NCBI GenBank assembly: GCA_026874595.1
Contig: CM049308.1
Span: forward strand, 53,331,624-53,395,623
Origin: Sipunculus nudus
Lineage: Eukaryota; Annelida; Sipuncula; Golfingiida; Sipunculidae
Direction: 5' to 3'
Length of the DNA stretch: 64,000 nt
Below the pieces are notes generated by a model, which did not search any database, had not been told where the DNA came from, and saw only the letters and a program-made list of their open reading frames with translations. Made by a program: the position numbers and the translations under genes. Of this stretch, positions 48,664-60,288 are shown in pieces (within the stretch, counting starts at the first letter, position 1; each line of letters opens with the position of its first letter).

Positions 48664-49192
48664 CGCTATACCGTACATGATTGGTCTATATATAGGAACC
48701 GGCGTCTGTGTTCACACATGTCAATTTCACCATTCTGTAAACATTCACAGCTTTATCAGCTGTTTATAAACGATGATATATAACCTCTATTTTATACCTT
48801 ACCTGCAGCACTGCCGGGAGCGCTCGACCTCGCATCGTGCAGATGAGGACTGCCGTCAGTTGTTCAGTCAGCATCAAAATTATCATTCGTGGTAAACGAT
48901 ACCGGGCAATCATCTCCCTGTCATCAAATGTAGCCTATCGATTGGATTGGTCCTGTCTCTGAAAATCCGCCTATCTGGTTGGTTTTCCTGCAGGAGTCGC
49001 CTCAAAACCAGGCGTCTGGCGGCCATGTTTTCTGGACTTAAGCCTGCTACATGGCAGACTTGGGGCTTAAGCCCCAAAACGGACTTAAGTCATTTTTGGT
49101 ATTTTTATTGAATCGGGCTTAATTCTTCAGCTGGGTGGCTTAAGTCAAAATCGGTCATTTTAGGGCTTAAGTCAGTTCATTGAAACACCCCC

Positions 49193-49744
49193 ACTGTAAT
49201 TCTAAAGCTGCCCTTACGAATCTGCACTATCGTACAATATCATGGAGTCAAACTTACAATATGTGGTACATTATATATTTTAAAAAACTTTCCTGGTCAC
49301 AGAGCATTTTCACAGAGAAGCAAAGACATCAAAATTTAAGTTGAACAATGATGACTTCGTTTCTCTTTTAATGATGAACATGCAATAAGACAGTTGATAG
49401 TGACGCGTATGTATGAATACATGTGGTTATTTAACAATGGACAATGAATTATAAGTATAAGTACATGTATACACTTAGCATTTGTTCACTATTTTGAACA
49501 TTCTGTATATGCTTTATTCACTCTATAGATATTCATGATCCCACATGCAGGCGAGTTAATTGCTAATGAGTATATCGCTATTATTTTATTGTGTGACATC
49601 ATGGATCGGATCTCGCCTGTGAACAAACAAGCAGATCACGTCTGATGTAAAACTATATGTACAGATGTACTTTATTAATTTGGGTTAATTCGATTTATAA
49701 TCGCAAAATTGTTAAGTATTGTTGACTATATTGTGTGCCCCCAT

Positions 49745-49809
<65 letters not shown>

Positions 49810-50531
49810 TATAAGTGCCGCCATCAAAACAAATTCACCCTGAAATATTTTAAAACCTAGCATTCGTACTAATATTCAGCGTGCCCCCTTAACCCCCCCC
49901 CCCCCCCAACGAGGATCCGCTGGGCAGACTCATTTGTTCAGGTAGTTGTTCTCTCACTGCTGGCTCGTGGAGTCCATTGGATGACAGGAAAGTTCTACTT
50001 TATCCTGGTCTAATGGGCTTTACGACCTTCAGCTAGGAGACTTGCACCACTTGGTATGGGTATAGTATATTTGCCTTTTATATTGTATATTTGCCTTGTA
50101 TATTGTGTATTTTCACAGTATATGTGTATTTTTATCATATCATATGTATACTACTGATATGTTCACTGCTTCCTAGGCCCTATTAGAAATCATTTCAATA
50201 TGCTGATTGAGCATCCTGGTTATATCTTTGTATTATATTTACTATTTACTACATTATTTAACCTCTTTGCCCTGCCCTGTTATGTTCCGGTATCGCACGT
50301 GTACCCCGACCAATCCTATTGTGCACCCGAGAACAATAGGATCAGTGTCAGTCTTTCACATGCCCCCCCCCCTCCCGACCCGAATCGCACAAAGCATAAT
50401 CTCGTAATCTCGTAAAGTCTCGGCTTTTCAAACCACGACGTTAGCTTCATTCTAACCACATTCACCTGATGATCGGGTCGCATCCCGTGAAACAGTCTGT
50501 TGTGAATTAACAGTGTTGTTTTTCTTCAGAG

Positions 50532-50591
<60 letters not shown>

Positions 50592-51945
50592 CAGCCTATG
50601 TCAGGTTCACAATATCGGATTTATTGGCTCGACTTGTCAAGAAAACATGAATATATATAAATTTATATGCTCGGTTGGTAAATATAGAAAGGTCAGTCTT
50701 ATATATGTAGTCGACCAGAAAAATTCAATAACATCTGTCAATATACAAAAGCATCAAAATAGTACCTCTGTCCATATAATATTTCTGCAACTGTGTCATT
50801 AATTATATAAAGACTATAGGGTACATGCACGTGATTATAGCTGAGATACGAATTAAGTTATGCAAGAGTACTGATAAGTTGTAACAATCCTTTTATACTA
50901 CCGGTATATCAATAATTATTTTGTGTTGACTTCACATGTCCACACAAATAGTTGAACATTTTGAAAACCCTTGATTTGGACAATAGAATGTACACTGATG
51001 TGTAACCTGGTAACTGCGGTGTGCAGAAAGGACGGTTTATAATCTAATAGGGTATGGAATAGACGAATTTGTGGCTCTGTAGTACATATAGAGCCACGGA
51101 CCTTTCGCTCCATTTATCCAACTGATAGGGCTGCATATAACTGCTGCGCAGCACTTTTTGTGGCCCCTTTTGTAGGATGAGCTGGGCACTGGTTACACCT
51201 GCAATTGTGTCAGCACAATCCACACATTCATTAGATTATAGTAAATAGTTTAGTTATTCAATGAAATGTTGAATGTTATAAACCGATAAATGATACCATA
51301 TGATCATTACTTTTTGTATGTTAGAAACTTTTTTTTTTCATTTGTATGACTAAAGATACATGTTTGTTTACTCGTCCTGCTATGCGGTTTATGTGTGGTA
51401 TACGAGATTGTGTTTACTTGTAATATCGGTCTGAACTGAATTTATATAGCTGGAAAAAAAGCACCCAGGGACACTATTGCATTCCTGTGACAAGGTCGCA
51501 ACATGCTATAAATATATACTGAACCTATATATATTTTTATGTAATGCATTTTATACCAGAGGAATAATATTATCCCATGTAATATAATACTAGTATATTC
51601 ACAGTAACTACACCTGATACCTTGAATAATATGTGTTGCGTTTTTTCTGTCGTATAAAAAACATTTGTGAACAAAAAATTGTAATCTTAATACTTACGTA
51701 AAGCTGTAAGAATTCTTCCCTAACATTTATTTATTTAAAATATACATATTCTGTTTACCCATTTTTCAGTCTTTTCTGTTTTTCTGTTTTTGTTGCTTAT
51801 CTATTACATATTTGCGCAAGGCATGACTTGGAAATATGCAATTGAAGGCAGATATTATTCAGTTCGTTCGTATATTTAGGGGGTATCCCTCATAAGACAA
51901 ATTTTAAGCAATCAAAATGTTATAATGCTGGTGTTAGTCGGCTAT
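49193..51945. other. Non-coding stretch with TA runs
   Basis: TA microsatellites at about 49,747-49,801 and 50,532-50,589. A short GC-rich patch at 49,885-49,922 ends ACGAGGATCCGCTGGGCAG after a poly-C run, probably a fragment of the GGATCC-type MITE family. No gene is supported. Confidence 0.45.
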
Positions 51946-51952
51946 TATTATA

Positions 51953-51993
<41 letters not shown>

Positions 51994-52003
51994 CATTATT
52001 ATT
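51946..52003. repeat. (ATT)n microsatellite
   Basis: ATT run with a single interruption, immediately 5' of the non-LTR fragment. Confidence 0.9.
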
Positions 52004-52010
52004 ATTTTCT

Positions 52011-53018
52011 AAACAACGCAAAGCATCAAATACATCACTTATCAGTATTGATGAACATGTTATCCAGAACGTTGATGAATTCGCTCACCTTGGCCTGATA
52101 ATTGATTCACATCTCACATGGAAATCTCACCCTTCTGCAGTTTTTTTTTAAAGTTATCTTGCAAAATAGGGCACTTACACAGACTTAGCAAATTTCTTCC
52201 ACAGAAGTTTCCACTCACAGTATATAATGCTTTCGCCCAGCCAATAATAGACTATGGCCTAACGGTATGGGGTAGCTGCCTAAGCGCGTTCTGTGCCGCT
52301 ATTCAACGTATTCAGTGTCGGGCAGCAAGAATTTTAACAAGAAATTATGATCGGTCACGAAGTGGCCTTGAATTAATTAAAGAGATTGGTTTAATGACAA
52401 TCGAACAGCGATATTTTTACCTGTCATCTGTAATGACGTAAAAATGCATTAATGGTTTATCACCTTCGTATCTGTCTGATAAGTTCGCTATGACCAAAGA
52501 CTTTCACCATTATTTCACGCGCAAAACCCATAACAAAATCTGTATCCTTCCCAAACCCGGTATCGAATCATTTAAGGCTTTTTCATTCTATGCAGGTAGT
52601 GCTAAATGGAATGCCCTTCCTCTCGACATCAAATGCGCCCTAAATTAGCAGCGTTTAAAAAATGTCACGTTCCTACTTTTTCAGTCTTTTATAGGTATCG
52701 TAGCTTCTTGTACCGTACGAAATTATTTAATCTAGCATAATCGTTTTTGCCTGTTGCATCTTATCCCTCTAAGTACCGAAATGTTCATAATAATATGTTG
52801 ATTTAATTCAAAATCTGTCAATCTTTTATTAGTTTTACAGTCATAGTATGTTATTTATATTTGCATTGTAACTTTAATTTTTATTTCATTTTATTGTCAT
52901 GTTTATCATAAATATCTTGTATTTTATATCTGGATCAGGGCCCTGCTCATAAAAGAAGTGTTCTTCTGGTGCAGGCTACCCTGCAGAATGTGGTATAGTA
53001 AATAAATAAGTAAATAAA
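52011..53018 (+). mobile_element. 3' end of a non-LTR (LINE) retrotransposon
   Basis: Codes the C-terminal part of a LINE reverse transcriptase protein: HLGLIIDSHLTWKSH (the classic LG..ID..LTWK motif), then LTVYNAFAQPIIDYGLTVWG (the thumb), LLSPSYL-type and WNALPLDIK motifs. There is a frame slip at the T run 52,139-52,150, a TAA at 52,439-52,441 and the end at about 52,647. The 3' tail ends in TAAATAAATAAGTAAATAAA, a short A-rich repeat typical of these elements. It is truncated at the 5' end. The clade is not assigned; Jockey/CR1-type elements share these motifs. Confidence 0.75.
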
Positions 53019-53387
53019 TTGTTGTTGTTGTTGTTTTATTATCTTCATATTTCTGCAGTCAATGTGCCAGTGCCCTTTATCTTCATACTTAGATATAACC
53101 TATATAACCGCCGCGAAATATAACACCACAAAGTATTGCAATATACTTTTGTCCATTTCTGAACTCCGTCAGTTGATTTATTGCCTTTCGTACTTGTACA
53201 GAGTCTTACATCAGTTCATGCCGCCATCTGCTGGTTGTAATTCTAACTAATCCGTGTGTCCTCAAACGTCGTATCCATAGCACTGCTGGGAATATATTGA
53301 CAGAGGCAGCCAAGTGGATCACACAATACAGGACCCGCCAGGGAACATATACAGTATACGCAAGAAATGCTCCGCGGCACAGCTAGC

Positions 53388-53554
53388 ACAACATTGTGAT
53401 GTTGTGTATATAAAAGGAACTTTGGCTCACTTCGCCGAGGCGGGGCCTACGCACAGATATGCGGGACACGTCAACAAAGTGCGTTGGCCGTAGAGAAGGG
53501 TGTTCGTGGGGCTTAAACTTGAATTAGCAGTCCTCAGACCCCAGCTGTTGGCTG
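53388..53554 (+). promoter_or_regulatory. Promoter-like block with TATA box and possible first exon
   Basis: A palindrome ACAACAT-tgtg-ATGTTGT (about 53,388-53,405) abuts TATATAAAAG (53,407-53,416). A GC-richer stretch follows, ending in TGTTGGCTG|GTAAGTAC, a strong splice donor at 53,555. The layout suggests a core promoter and a non-coding first exon. No later exon of such a gene could be identified in the remaining window. Confidence 0.4.
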
Positions 53555-53794
53555 GTAAGTACATCTAGTTAATACCAGGGCTGTTGTTGACTGTGATAAG
53601 GTGGCCTATTGATCCAAACGCCGAGTATTGAGTATTAATTTAGGTCTGACCATCCCAGGGGGCGACGGGTGACAATTGTAGGCCTACAACTGCAGCCGTC
53701 CCGCCCATCGCCAGCATATGTCTGATATTATATACTCCGGACTTGAGCACAATAAGAACCTTAATAACTTTAAGACTACTTGTACAGAAGCCGC

Positions 53795-54014
53795 GAGAAG
53801 CGGATCCAGGATTAGGGTCTACGGGGTCCAGACCCCCCCCCCCCCCCCACTCCCTCTTTTTCCCAACAGAAGGAAACTTTTTTTTCTAGGGTTTCAGACC
53901 AATTTCCTGCGCCCTCGTCCCCTTACGGACCTGGCTTTTTTTCTTATTAAATTTTTTTACCATAAGTCCTTCTAGGTTGTTCCCCTCCTTTTACTATATC
54001 TTAGATCCGCCCCT
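53795..54014. mobile_element. hAT-like MITE of the GGATCC type
   Basis: Begins GAGAAGCGGATCCAGGATTA and ends with the complement of AGGGGCGGATCTAAGAT, with a poly-C and a poly-T run inside. Similar ends to 8,082-8,272. No target duplication is visible. Confidence 0.5.
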
Positions 54015-57000
54015 CGTGTAGGCTATTTGTCTGTGTTCATGTATGTGAAAATTGGAATTTTGTCGGTTACCTGTGCATATTTCCTCAATACATTTTGTCC
54101 CATGAGTCTGTGTGCAAGGAATTACGTTTTGTGGGTAGCTGTATGCGTTCATTTATTGGATATAAGGCCTGAATAAATTCTTAATTGCCTGTTGATGTGA
54201 GCGAGTAAACTACACGATCGGGAGACTAACAGAGAAAGAATAAAACAGCCCGTATGCGTGGGAGTAAGGCAGAGACAATATGCACTCAATGATTATACGT
54301 ATATAATAGAATACGGCACGTGTGTGTGTGTGTGTGTGTGTGTTAGAGAGGGAAAAAGAGAGAGACAGACGGACGGAGGGTATGGGGTGGGGTGGGGTAA
54401 AATATAAACAAACGCGTGTGAGTCGCCACAGGTTGATGTTAGACGGTCCAAAGAGATGTCGGGTCATATGTTTGCAGTCACAATGATTATAATTATGCTA
54501 TATAATACTGTTTAAATATCAGCACAACCTTTATTGGCTTCTAACTATGAAATACAACCCCTCAGGTTTATAACTATCGAACAACGTCTGAAAAAAAGGG
54601 AGTGCTCGTTAACGTTGCAACTAACCTAGGAGCATTTATATTTTCATCACATTTCACACATTCAGTGATTTTACATATTTCGAAATGACACGTACAGCAC
54701 AGGGGTAGGGGTCAGCATGAACTCAACCATGTGTATATAGAACACTGCGACCGGCATCTTATGTGCAAGCATTTAGTATACCGTGAGAAACGGACGGTAT
54801 GCCCCGTGACACGCAAACCTGCCTCGCTGCATGCATATTATTATCCTAGGTGTATACCTATATTCAGGCGCGTCAGTAACAGGTCTAAATAACCAATTCC
54901 AGACTACACATGTATAATATCTATAATAATTGCTGCACTAAACTGCGCGCACACGGCAAATTGATTTCGTACGGCTGTGTTCAATACTGGTGTCACTGGA
55001 AGCACTGATAAAACCGTGTTTTGCTGCAGCGTTTAGCATTTTATATCTGTGGCTGTATAGTTGATCATAGTGTTCGTGTGCTGTTTGCATAAACACATCA
55101 TCGTGGTAGGAGAATTCGGTACTTCGGACCTCCTATGTTTTTGACTGACTCACTGGGATTTATACAGTCAATTTTCTATGTTTAATCAATTCAAAATATT
55201 AATTATTGTGGGTAATGCCAAATATAATTTTTTTATTCTATTCGACAATTAAGTTCCCCATATTAGCAGCCAGCAAAGCCAATACTTGTCATACATTTAT
55301 ATGTCCAATAGTATCATACGACTGATTGGTTTTGTTTTTCCGCAGAGAGGGTATGTGTTCACTCCCGTTCGTGTGTTTTTGTGTATTTGTGTGTGTGTTT
55401 GTTCAGAACATATCTCAAGCAATCATGAACGGAATCCCATGAAATATTTAGGGCACCATGGAAATGGGCCCATGTCGTTTGATTTTGGTGTCGATCCGAA
55501 CCGGATCCCTATACAGGATTCTAGGAATATTCACAAATGTGGAGTCATATATGCATGATTGAACCAAGGAAATATGTAGGCCTAATCTTCTTGAGTCAAC
55601 ATGGGAATATGGGCCAAATAAGTGAATGCAAACACTTGTTAGGGAACATATGCGTCAATGAACCTGGGAATATGAGCTGATAAGAGAATGAAAGTACGGG
55701 TTGCGCATTAGCCCACATTAAAGACCGCCCACATGGGGGAGGCCTGCATTCCTGAGAATGCATAAATCTAGTTTCTCAAATTAAGCACCAAAAGAGGTTT
55801 AGGTTTAAGAACTTGAGTTTGATCATCATTTGTTGAGCAAGTGTTCTTCTCTAGTGGTGTCACGTGTTGCCGTAGCTATGGCATCCTGGACGCCTGTAAA
55901 TCTTGACGAGGGGCCGCATAGTAAACACCCCCTCTGAGGACACTGTAAACAGAGCGTGTGACACACGCCGACTTTATGATTCTCATGTCCGGGTATTATT
56001 GTCCACTCGTCCTTTAACTTCGAGCATGATCAATATAGACCCTGCCTTCGTTCCCGGTCTCTGGAGGGTTTAGCATTGTTCAATTTAGAAATTAGTAAAT
56101 GGTGCAATATTTAGCTTGGTACGTTTTGAGTTTGACAGCCTTGAGTATGGCCATCTGCCATAAGGGGCTACACAGGCAGCAATGCCCATTGCATGTAGCC
56201 CATCTTTCATCCACTTCAATAATAGTGTATTTAATATTTGTATGGTGGGATCAAGCCAGCAACCTTACTAGCATCGCTTATTGGCTCAGATTGGATACAA
56301 ATGTTGTTTCAGTCAAAGTCGCGGATGAGTTTGAAAACTGGTGACCAGAAGTCTATGACTTTTGTGAACCATTAACTTCATAATTACTGTTCATTTTTTC
56401 CTCGAATTAGGCACAACAATTACCACTAAAAAGATCTCTGACAAATTCGGAAACTCGACCTTGACCATCATCTACAAGTCAAATCTTTAGAAATCTACGA
56501 TTTTTTAAAATCCCTTTTGGAATATTGTTTTTTTTTTCTGCGGTATGATACACCAATAGTTTCAAACAAATGTTCGGAGAGACTGAAAACCAAAAAGTCT
56601 GAAAATTCTGACCTTTAACTTGATATTCAAGGTCAAGTCTGTGGAAATAAATGATTTCTGTAAAAACTATAACTTTTAAAGTGGTTATTGCATACTGTTA
56701 TTCTCATATATCATATTAAGTAATTCAGCTGCCGTTGATAAGAACTCGGCTTTTTGCGTACTTTCTGGATCCGCGCGCAGTTTCGTATATAATTCCGATT
56801 ACACCCGACTTCTGATGAGTCGTGGTCATCCGTTCTCCGATTTTGTCAGCAGTAGCTGCTAAACCTAGCTGCGATTAACCTTGTCATTAAACATTAATTG
56901 TGTTTCTCACTTCAAAGGCCTACATTATAGCGGGGCATATTTTGCGCTCTGAAATTTGTAGATGCGGCCGTTTGGAAGCGGGGAAGGGAGATGGAGGGGG

Positions 57001-57675
57001 ACATATGTCTAATTTTGCAAAAGAAACCATTTTTTCTACTTCTCGATAAGTTTCCATGCACTACAACTACCTCTGTCGTTTCAGGTGAAGTGTTGCCAGT
57101 AAGGCGTTTGTATTGATTGAAGGAAAGGTCGATCGTTATTTCTTTATTTAGCCCGAGCTGATATTTTATCAATGAAAAGTCACAGATTCTCTTAGATCAA
57201 ACGCCCTTTATGATTTCTATACAAACATTAAGCGAGGAAAGTGATAGGTGTTACGACTAAGTTTATTAAGGGGCACACAAGCAGTTTATGTCGAGTTATT
57301 GGATTTTTCCCTTGGCGTTGGTCATGTGTACAAATGCGTTGGCAGGGTGTTCAGCTGCACGGGGGTTGGATCGTTATTACATAGCACCAGTTGCCGTGTG
57401 CGCGAGGACCACCCATTCCATATATTGCTGTGTTTGATAATACAAATTTATTCAGGTAATATTGGACATGTACGCTCTCGGAAGCCACTCAGTTCACATG
57501 GCACAACTTCCCTCTGACTGTATCGGTAACGTATATTTAAGGTGCACTTATTATTTATGAATTCTACACCGACCATGGACAAACAACAGCGCTGTAGTCA
57601 CGAGACGATAATAACAACACACTGTTTGTTGTTCGTGTTGATATAAGATCCCTGATCTGTGTTAAACTAAAAATA
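54015..57675. other. Non-coding stretch
   Basis: Contains a (GT)12 run at about 54,320-54,343, short unlinked ORFs without domains, and CAAGGTCA/TGACCTTG words near 56,457 and 56,628. No exon, RNA gene or element is supported. Confidence 0.45.
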
Positions 57676-57678
57676 AAC

Positions 57679-57724
57679 AGGTCATCCTGACCTCATTTCA
57701 GCATAAAATAGGTCATCTTGACCT
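57679..57724. promoter_or_regulatory. Two nuclear-receptor-type palindromes, 31 bp apart
   Basis: AGGTCATCCTGACCT (57,679-57,693) and AGGTCATCTTGACCT (57,710-57,724) are each an inverted repeat of AGGTCA with 3-bp spacing, the form bound by steroid-type nuclear receptors. They belong to a 31-bp tandem duplication that also repeats ATTTYAGCATA. Binding is inferred only from the sequence form. Confidence 0.5.
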
Positions 57725-57983
57725 TATTTTAGCATATGTGTAATTACTTTTCAGTATTATGCTTTAATCCTGTCATATTTACCACAAAATGTCCACTTCC
57801 ATTTTCATTACCTCTCGGATTTTGAATCAATGTTTGTCACTGCAGGCTGGATCGTAAGGGAGCAATGATTATACTCACTCTTGAACAACAAAGGAAATTT
57901 TACTTTTCTCCCTTATGGTCTCCACGTATTCAAAAGTCTGGTCTGGTGAGAAGATGGATGTTCAACTAAAAAAACACTAAAAG

Positions 57984-58209
57984 AGCGCAGACCTCCGCCG
58001 AGGAAGCTCTTTAACCCCGTGAAGCATTTTTCGATAAAAAAATTCTGGATTCAGAAGCAGATTGAATCAGTTGGTCCTGGTATCATTGGCGAAAATTTAA
58101 TCAAAATCCGTTCATAACTTTTTTTTTAGTAATATTGCTAACAGACAAACAAACAGACAGACAAACAAACCAACGCCGGCAAAAACATAACCTCCTTGTG
58201 GAGGTAATA
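57984..58209. repeat. Dispersed repeat with ACCTCC/GGAGGT ends
   Basis: Begins GACCTCCGCCGAGG and ends CCTCCTTGTGGAGGTAATAA, an inverted pair. It contains AATCCGTTCATAACTTTTT, a run of ACAGACAAACAAACAGACAG and AACGCCGGCAAAAACATAAC. I recognise this arrangement as a dispersed animal repeat; the family name is not assigned. Confidence 0.55.
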
Positions 58210-58317
58210 AGGTCTTTTTTTAAACACTTTTCTCTTTTTCATTTTGTTGTACTTGAAGGTTCAAGCTCAAGGTGATTTTTTGTGACATTCGATCCTGAAT
58301 CCCTACATCTGTAAAAT

Positions 58318-58610
58318 GACCTGCCTCTGTGGTTAAAGGGTAGAGCACAGAGCTCAAACCTGGAGATCGTGAGGTCGAATCTCAGTCAGGGCGGTGGGAT
58401 TTTTTTCACGATCGGCCACCCAAAGTGAACTCTTTACAGGCTTAATGGGAAGGCCGTTACCAAAGGCCGTGTATATCTATGACAAACAAGTGCGCCTTCT
58501 TGAGTCCCTAGGTGGTATGACCCAGCAATGGAGAGGATAACACACCCAGGGCCTGCAGGTGCAGAAGTCACCGGGACTGGTTCAACAAAAAAAGTTTAAA
58601 TTAAATAAAA
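58318..58610 (+). mobile_element. tRNA-derived SINE
   Basis: The head resembles a tRNA: an A-box-like GTGGTTAAAGGGTAGAGC (58,329-58,346) and a B-box-like GGTCGAATCTC (58,373-58,383) at proper spacing. A tRNA-unrelated body of about 200 bp follows (ATCGGCCACCC, AAGGCCGTTACC), then an A-rich tail at 58,587-58,610. Pol III transcription is expected from the boxes. It is not a functional tRNA: the stem pairing is poor and the body continues. Confidence 0.65.
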
Positions 58611-59213
58611 TTTGATTATTTATTGTTCACCTTTGCATTTATCAATATGTCAATATTCAGAAAAGGACGAATTCTTTTTTTTACTGGGATACAAAGTGTA
58701 AATGCAGCAATCTTTCTTTGAGGATGTTGTTAGAAAAAGGGCAAACAAATGATTGTATAAATTGAACAGATTCTTTTTTTTTTTTTTTTTCTTGACTGAG
58801 ATGTGCATCAGGACGTTATAAAAGGTCATAGATTTCTATCTACAAACCTTTCATTTCATTAGCTAAGTGGAAATACCAAATGCTGATTCAGGAGATTTTA
58901 AATATTACACATTTGTGACTTTTGTGCAGGCAATATGTGAAGTGGTTAACTGAAATGACAAATAAATTAACATCAATTCACATTGTCTACGAATACCGAA
59001 TTTCTTTGGTAATATATGATACGTGTCATATCTAATTATTATGATCAATATCTGCCATGCACAAGTTCATGTTTCTTCCCAATTTTATCGTGGTTGACTT
59101 TATATTCGCCAGGCTAAAATTTCGTTATTTCTTCAGCTCGAACATTTCGCAAGAGCTTCATTTTCGCGATTGCACCAGAACATATAAATCTAAGTACAGT
59201 AGTATTTGTATTT
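58611..59213. other. Non-coding stretch
   Basis: AT-rich, with a poly-T run at about 58,772-58,790. Nothing else is supported. Confidence 0.4.
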
Positions 59214-60156
59214 AGTTACAGGTGCTCTTTTTATTGTGTGACACGGGCGTAACTCGTGTTGTAGTTGCACTCTCAGTTTAATCCGTACTGGTTGAACTCT
59301 CGTTGTCATGCTAGCTTGGGGCTTTCTCGCCTGGCCGAGCCGGGTCGGGCTCACGTGTGGACCCTGGTATGTAGAGACACAGCGATGTTCTTCTAGATGA
59401 TTCCTGTAACACGTGTTTACTGTGTATTATGTTAGATCCTTTAGACTGTTCGAGAAGTGGAAAATCCTCGGCTTGGGACAAGAAGTTATAAATAGGGGGC
59501 TGTGTTTTAAAGCAGGGAGAGGTGAGAGAATAATCCAGCGGACACAGACGTGTGGGACATATTCGATTCTACTATTAGTCGGATGAGACTGACATCGTCG
59601 GTGATATCAGACTATAAAACCCCTATCCTTTACCTTTACCTTTACTATTTCTAACACTTTACAATTTAGTGCTGCCTGTCTCAAGTTTACTTTCTAGATT
59701 GTTACAAGAGCTTTACATTGGACTGTTATTCTCCGAGAGAATTCGTGTGAACTGTTCGCCGGCTTATACATTTTAAAGGACTTATCGTTGTGACAGTGGT
59801 GGTATACAGGTACTGTGCACTTTGTTTATCTTACTGTGTGATGGTATTGATTTGCTGTTATACTGTGTCATTGTATTGATTTGGTGTATTGTAATGTTAG
59901 GGTTGTTTTAAGAATAAATTATAGTTATTTGTTAACAAAAAACCACTGACTTCTTTATTCATTCCTCTAGACATTTCACGCTGCCTAATGTTACAGAATC
60001 TGAATTGTTTTTGTTATCTCCTTGACAAAATTTATATTCATCACGCATACGTGATCTGTGGATATTAGGTTCCGTAACATAAAATTGGGGGCTGGTCTTG
60101 GAAGCTTGATAGTTTTGAAAATTGACCTGGACACATTGATATTAGGTTCCGTAACA
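59214..60156 (+). mobile_element. LTR retrotransposon remnant: LTR, primer site and 3' LTR stub
   Basis: 59,214-60,079 is a plus-strand copy of the LTR at 4,210-5,065 (GTTACAGGTGC ... TTAGGTTCCGTAACA). Right after it comes TGGGGGCTGGTCTTGGAA (60,086-60,103), in the position and of the form of a primer binding site, similar to the tRNA-Pro type. Some 50 bases on, the last 21 bases of the LTR recur (60,136-60,156). The whole unit is flanked by ATTT on both sides (59,210-59,213 and 60,157-60,160), a 4-bp target duplication. So this is an element that lost its interior and most of its 3' LTR. The LTR holds a TATA box (59,487-59,494) and AATAAA (59,913-59,918). Confidence 0.85.
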
Positions 60157-60288
60157 ATTTATTTTAAATTTAAAATTAATCCTACAATACCCCACTTTTA
60201 TATGGTTCAGTCATTCAATCATGGCATGTGTCACAGTCGATATATTTCCCTGTGATTACCACGTGTTTAAGAATAATTAATGCTTGTA

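Larger units (their letters stand above)
34351..48934 (-). pseudogene. Harbinger transposase gene, split by inserted elements
   Basis: Four exons on the minus strand with matching phases. Exon 1 (48,934-48,803) encodes MIARYRLPRMIIL and ALPAVLQ. Exon 2 starts at 43,272 (VFMALRFFATGAIQLVLAD), is cut at 43,194, and resumes at 36,394 (STVCRCIRRVV) to a GTAC donor at 36,327. Exon 3 (35,370-35,197) encodes [12 protein letters not shown] and [12 protein letters not shown]. Exon 4 (34,848-34,351) encodes VHDARIF, GDSGYPLRPFLLTPF and CVERAIGVWKARF. The DDE catalytic residues lie in CVDGTHV, GDSGYP and CVERAIG. This is the family of the vertebrate HARBI1 gene. Exon 2 is interrupted by 6.8 kb of other elements with an 8-bp target duplication, so no transposase can be made. 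Exons 3 and 4 remain open. Confidence 0.85.
32795..49192 (-). mobile_element. Harbinger element, expanded by nested insertions
   Basis: Outer inverted ends GGGGGTGTTTCAA at 32,795 and its complement ending at 49,192. Both are followed inward by many GACTTAAGTC/GGCTTAAGTC motifs and AAGTCCGATTCAATAA-type segments. Inside lie a Harbinger transposase gene (minus strand) and a short coiled-coil exon (plus strand). The original element would be only a few kb; the rest is other transposons: 36,395-43,193, 43,590-45,321 and 45,428-48,663. No clean 3-bp target duplication is visible; CTG occurs on both sides with a one-base offset. Confidence 0.7.

Noticed and set aside
56099-57517. Short ORFs with hydrophobic stretches at 56,099-56,344 and 57,248-57,517
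   Set aside because: No domain, no splice-linked continuation and no conserved motif; not distinguishable from chance.
58318-58395. Functional tRNA gene
   Set aside because: It has A and B boxes but poor stem pairing and a long attached body with A-tail, so a SINE fits better.
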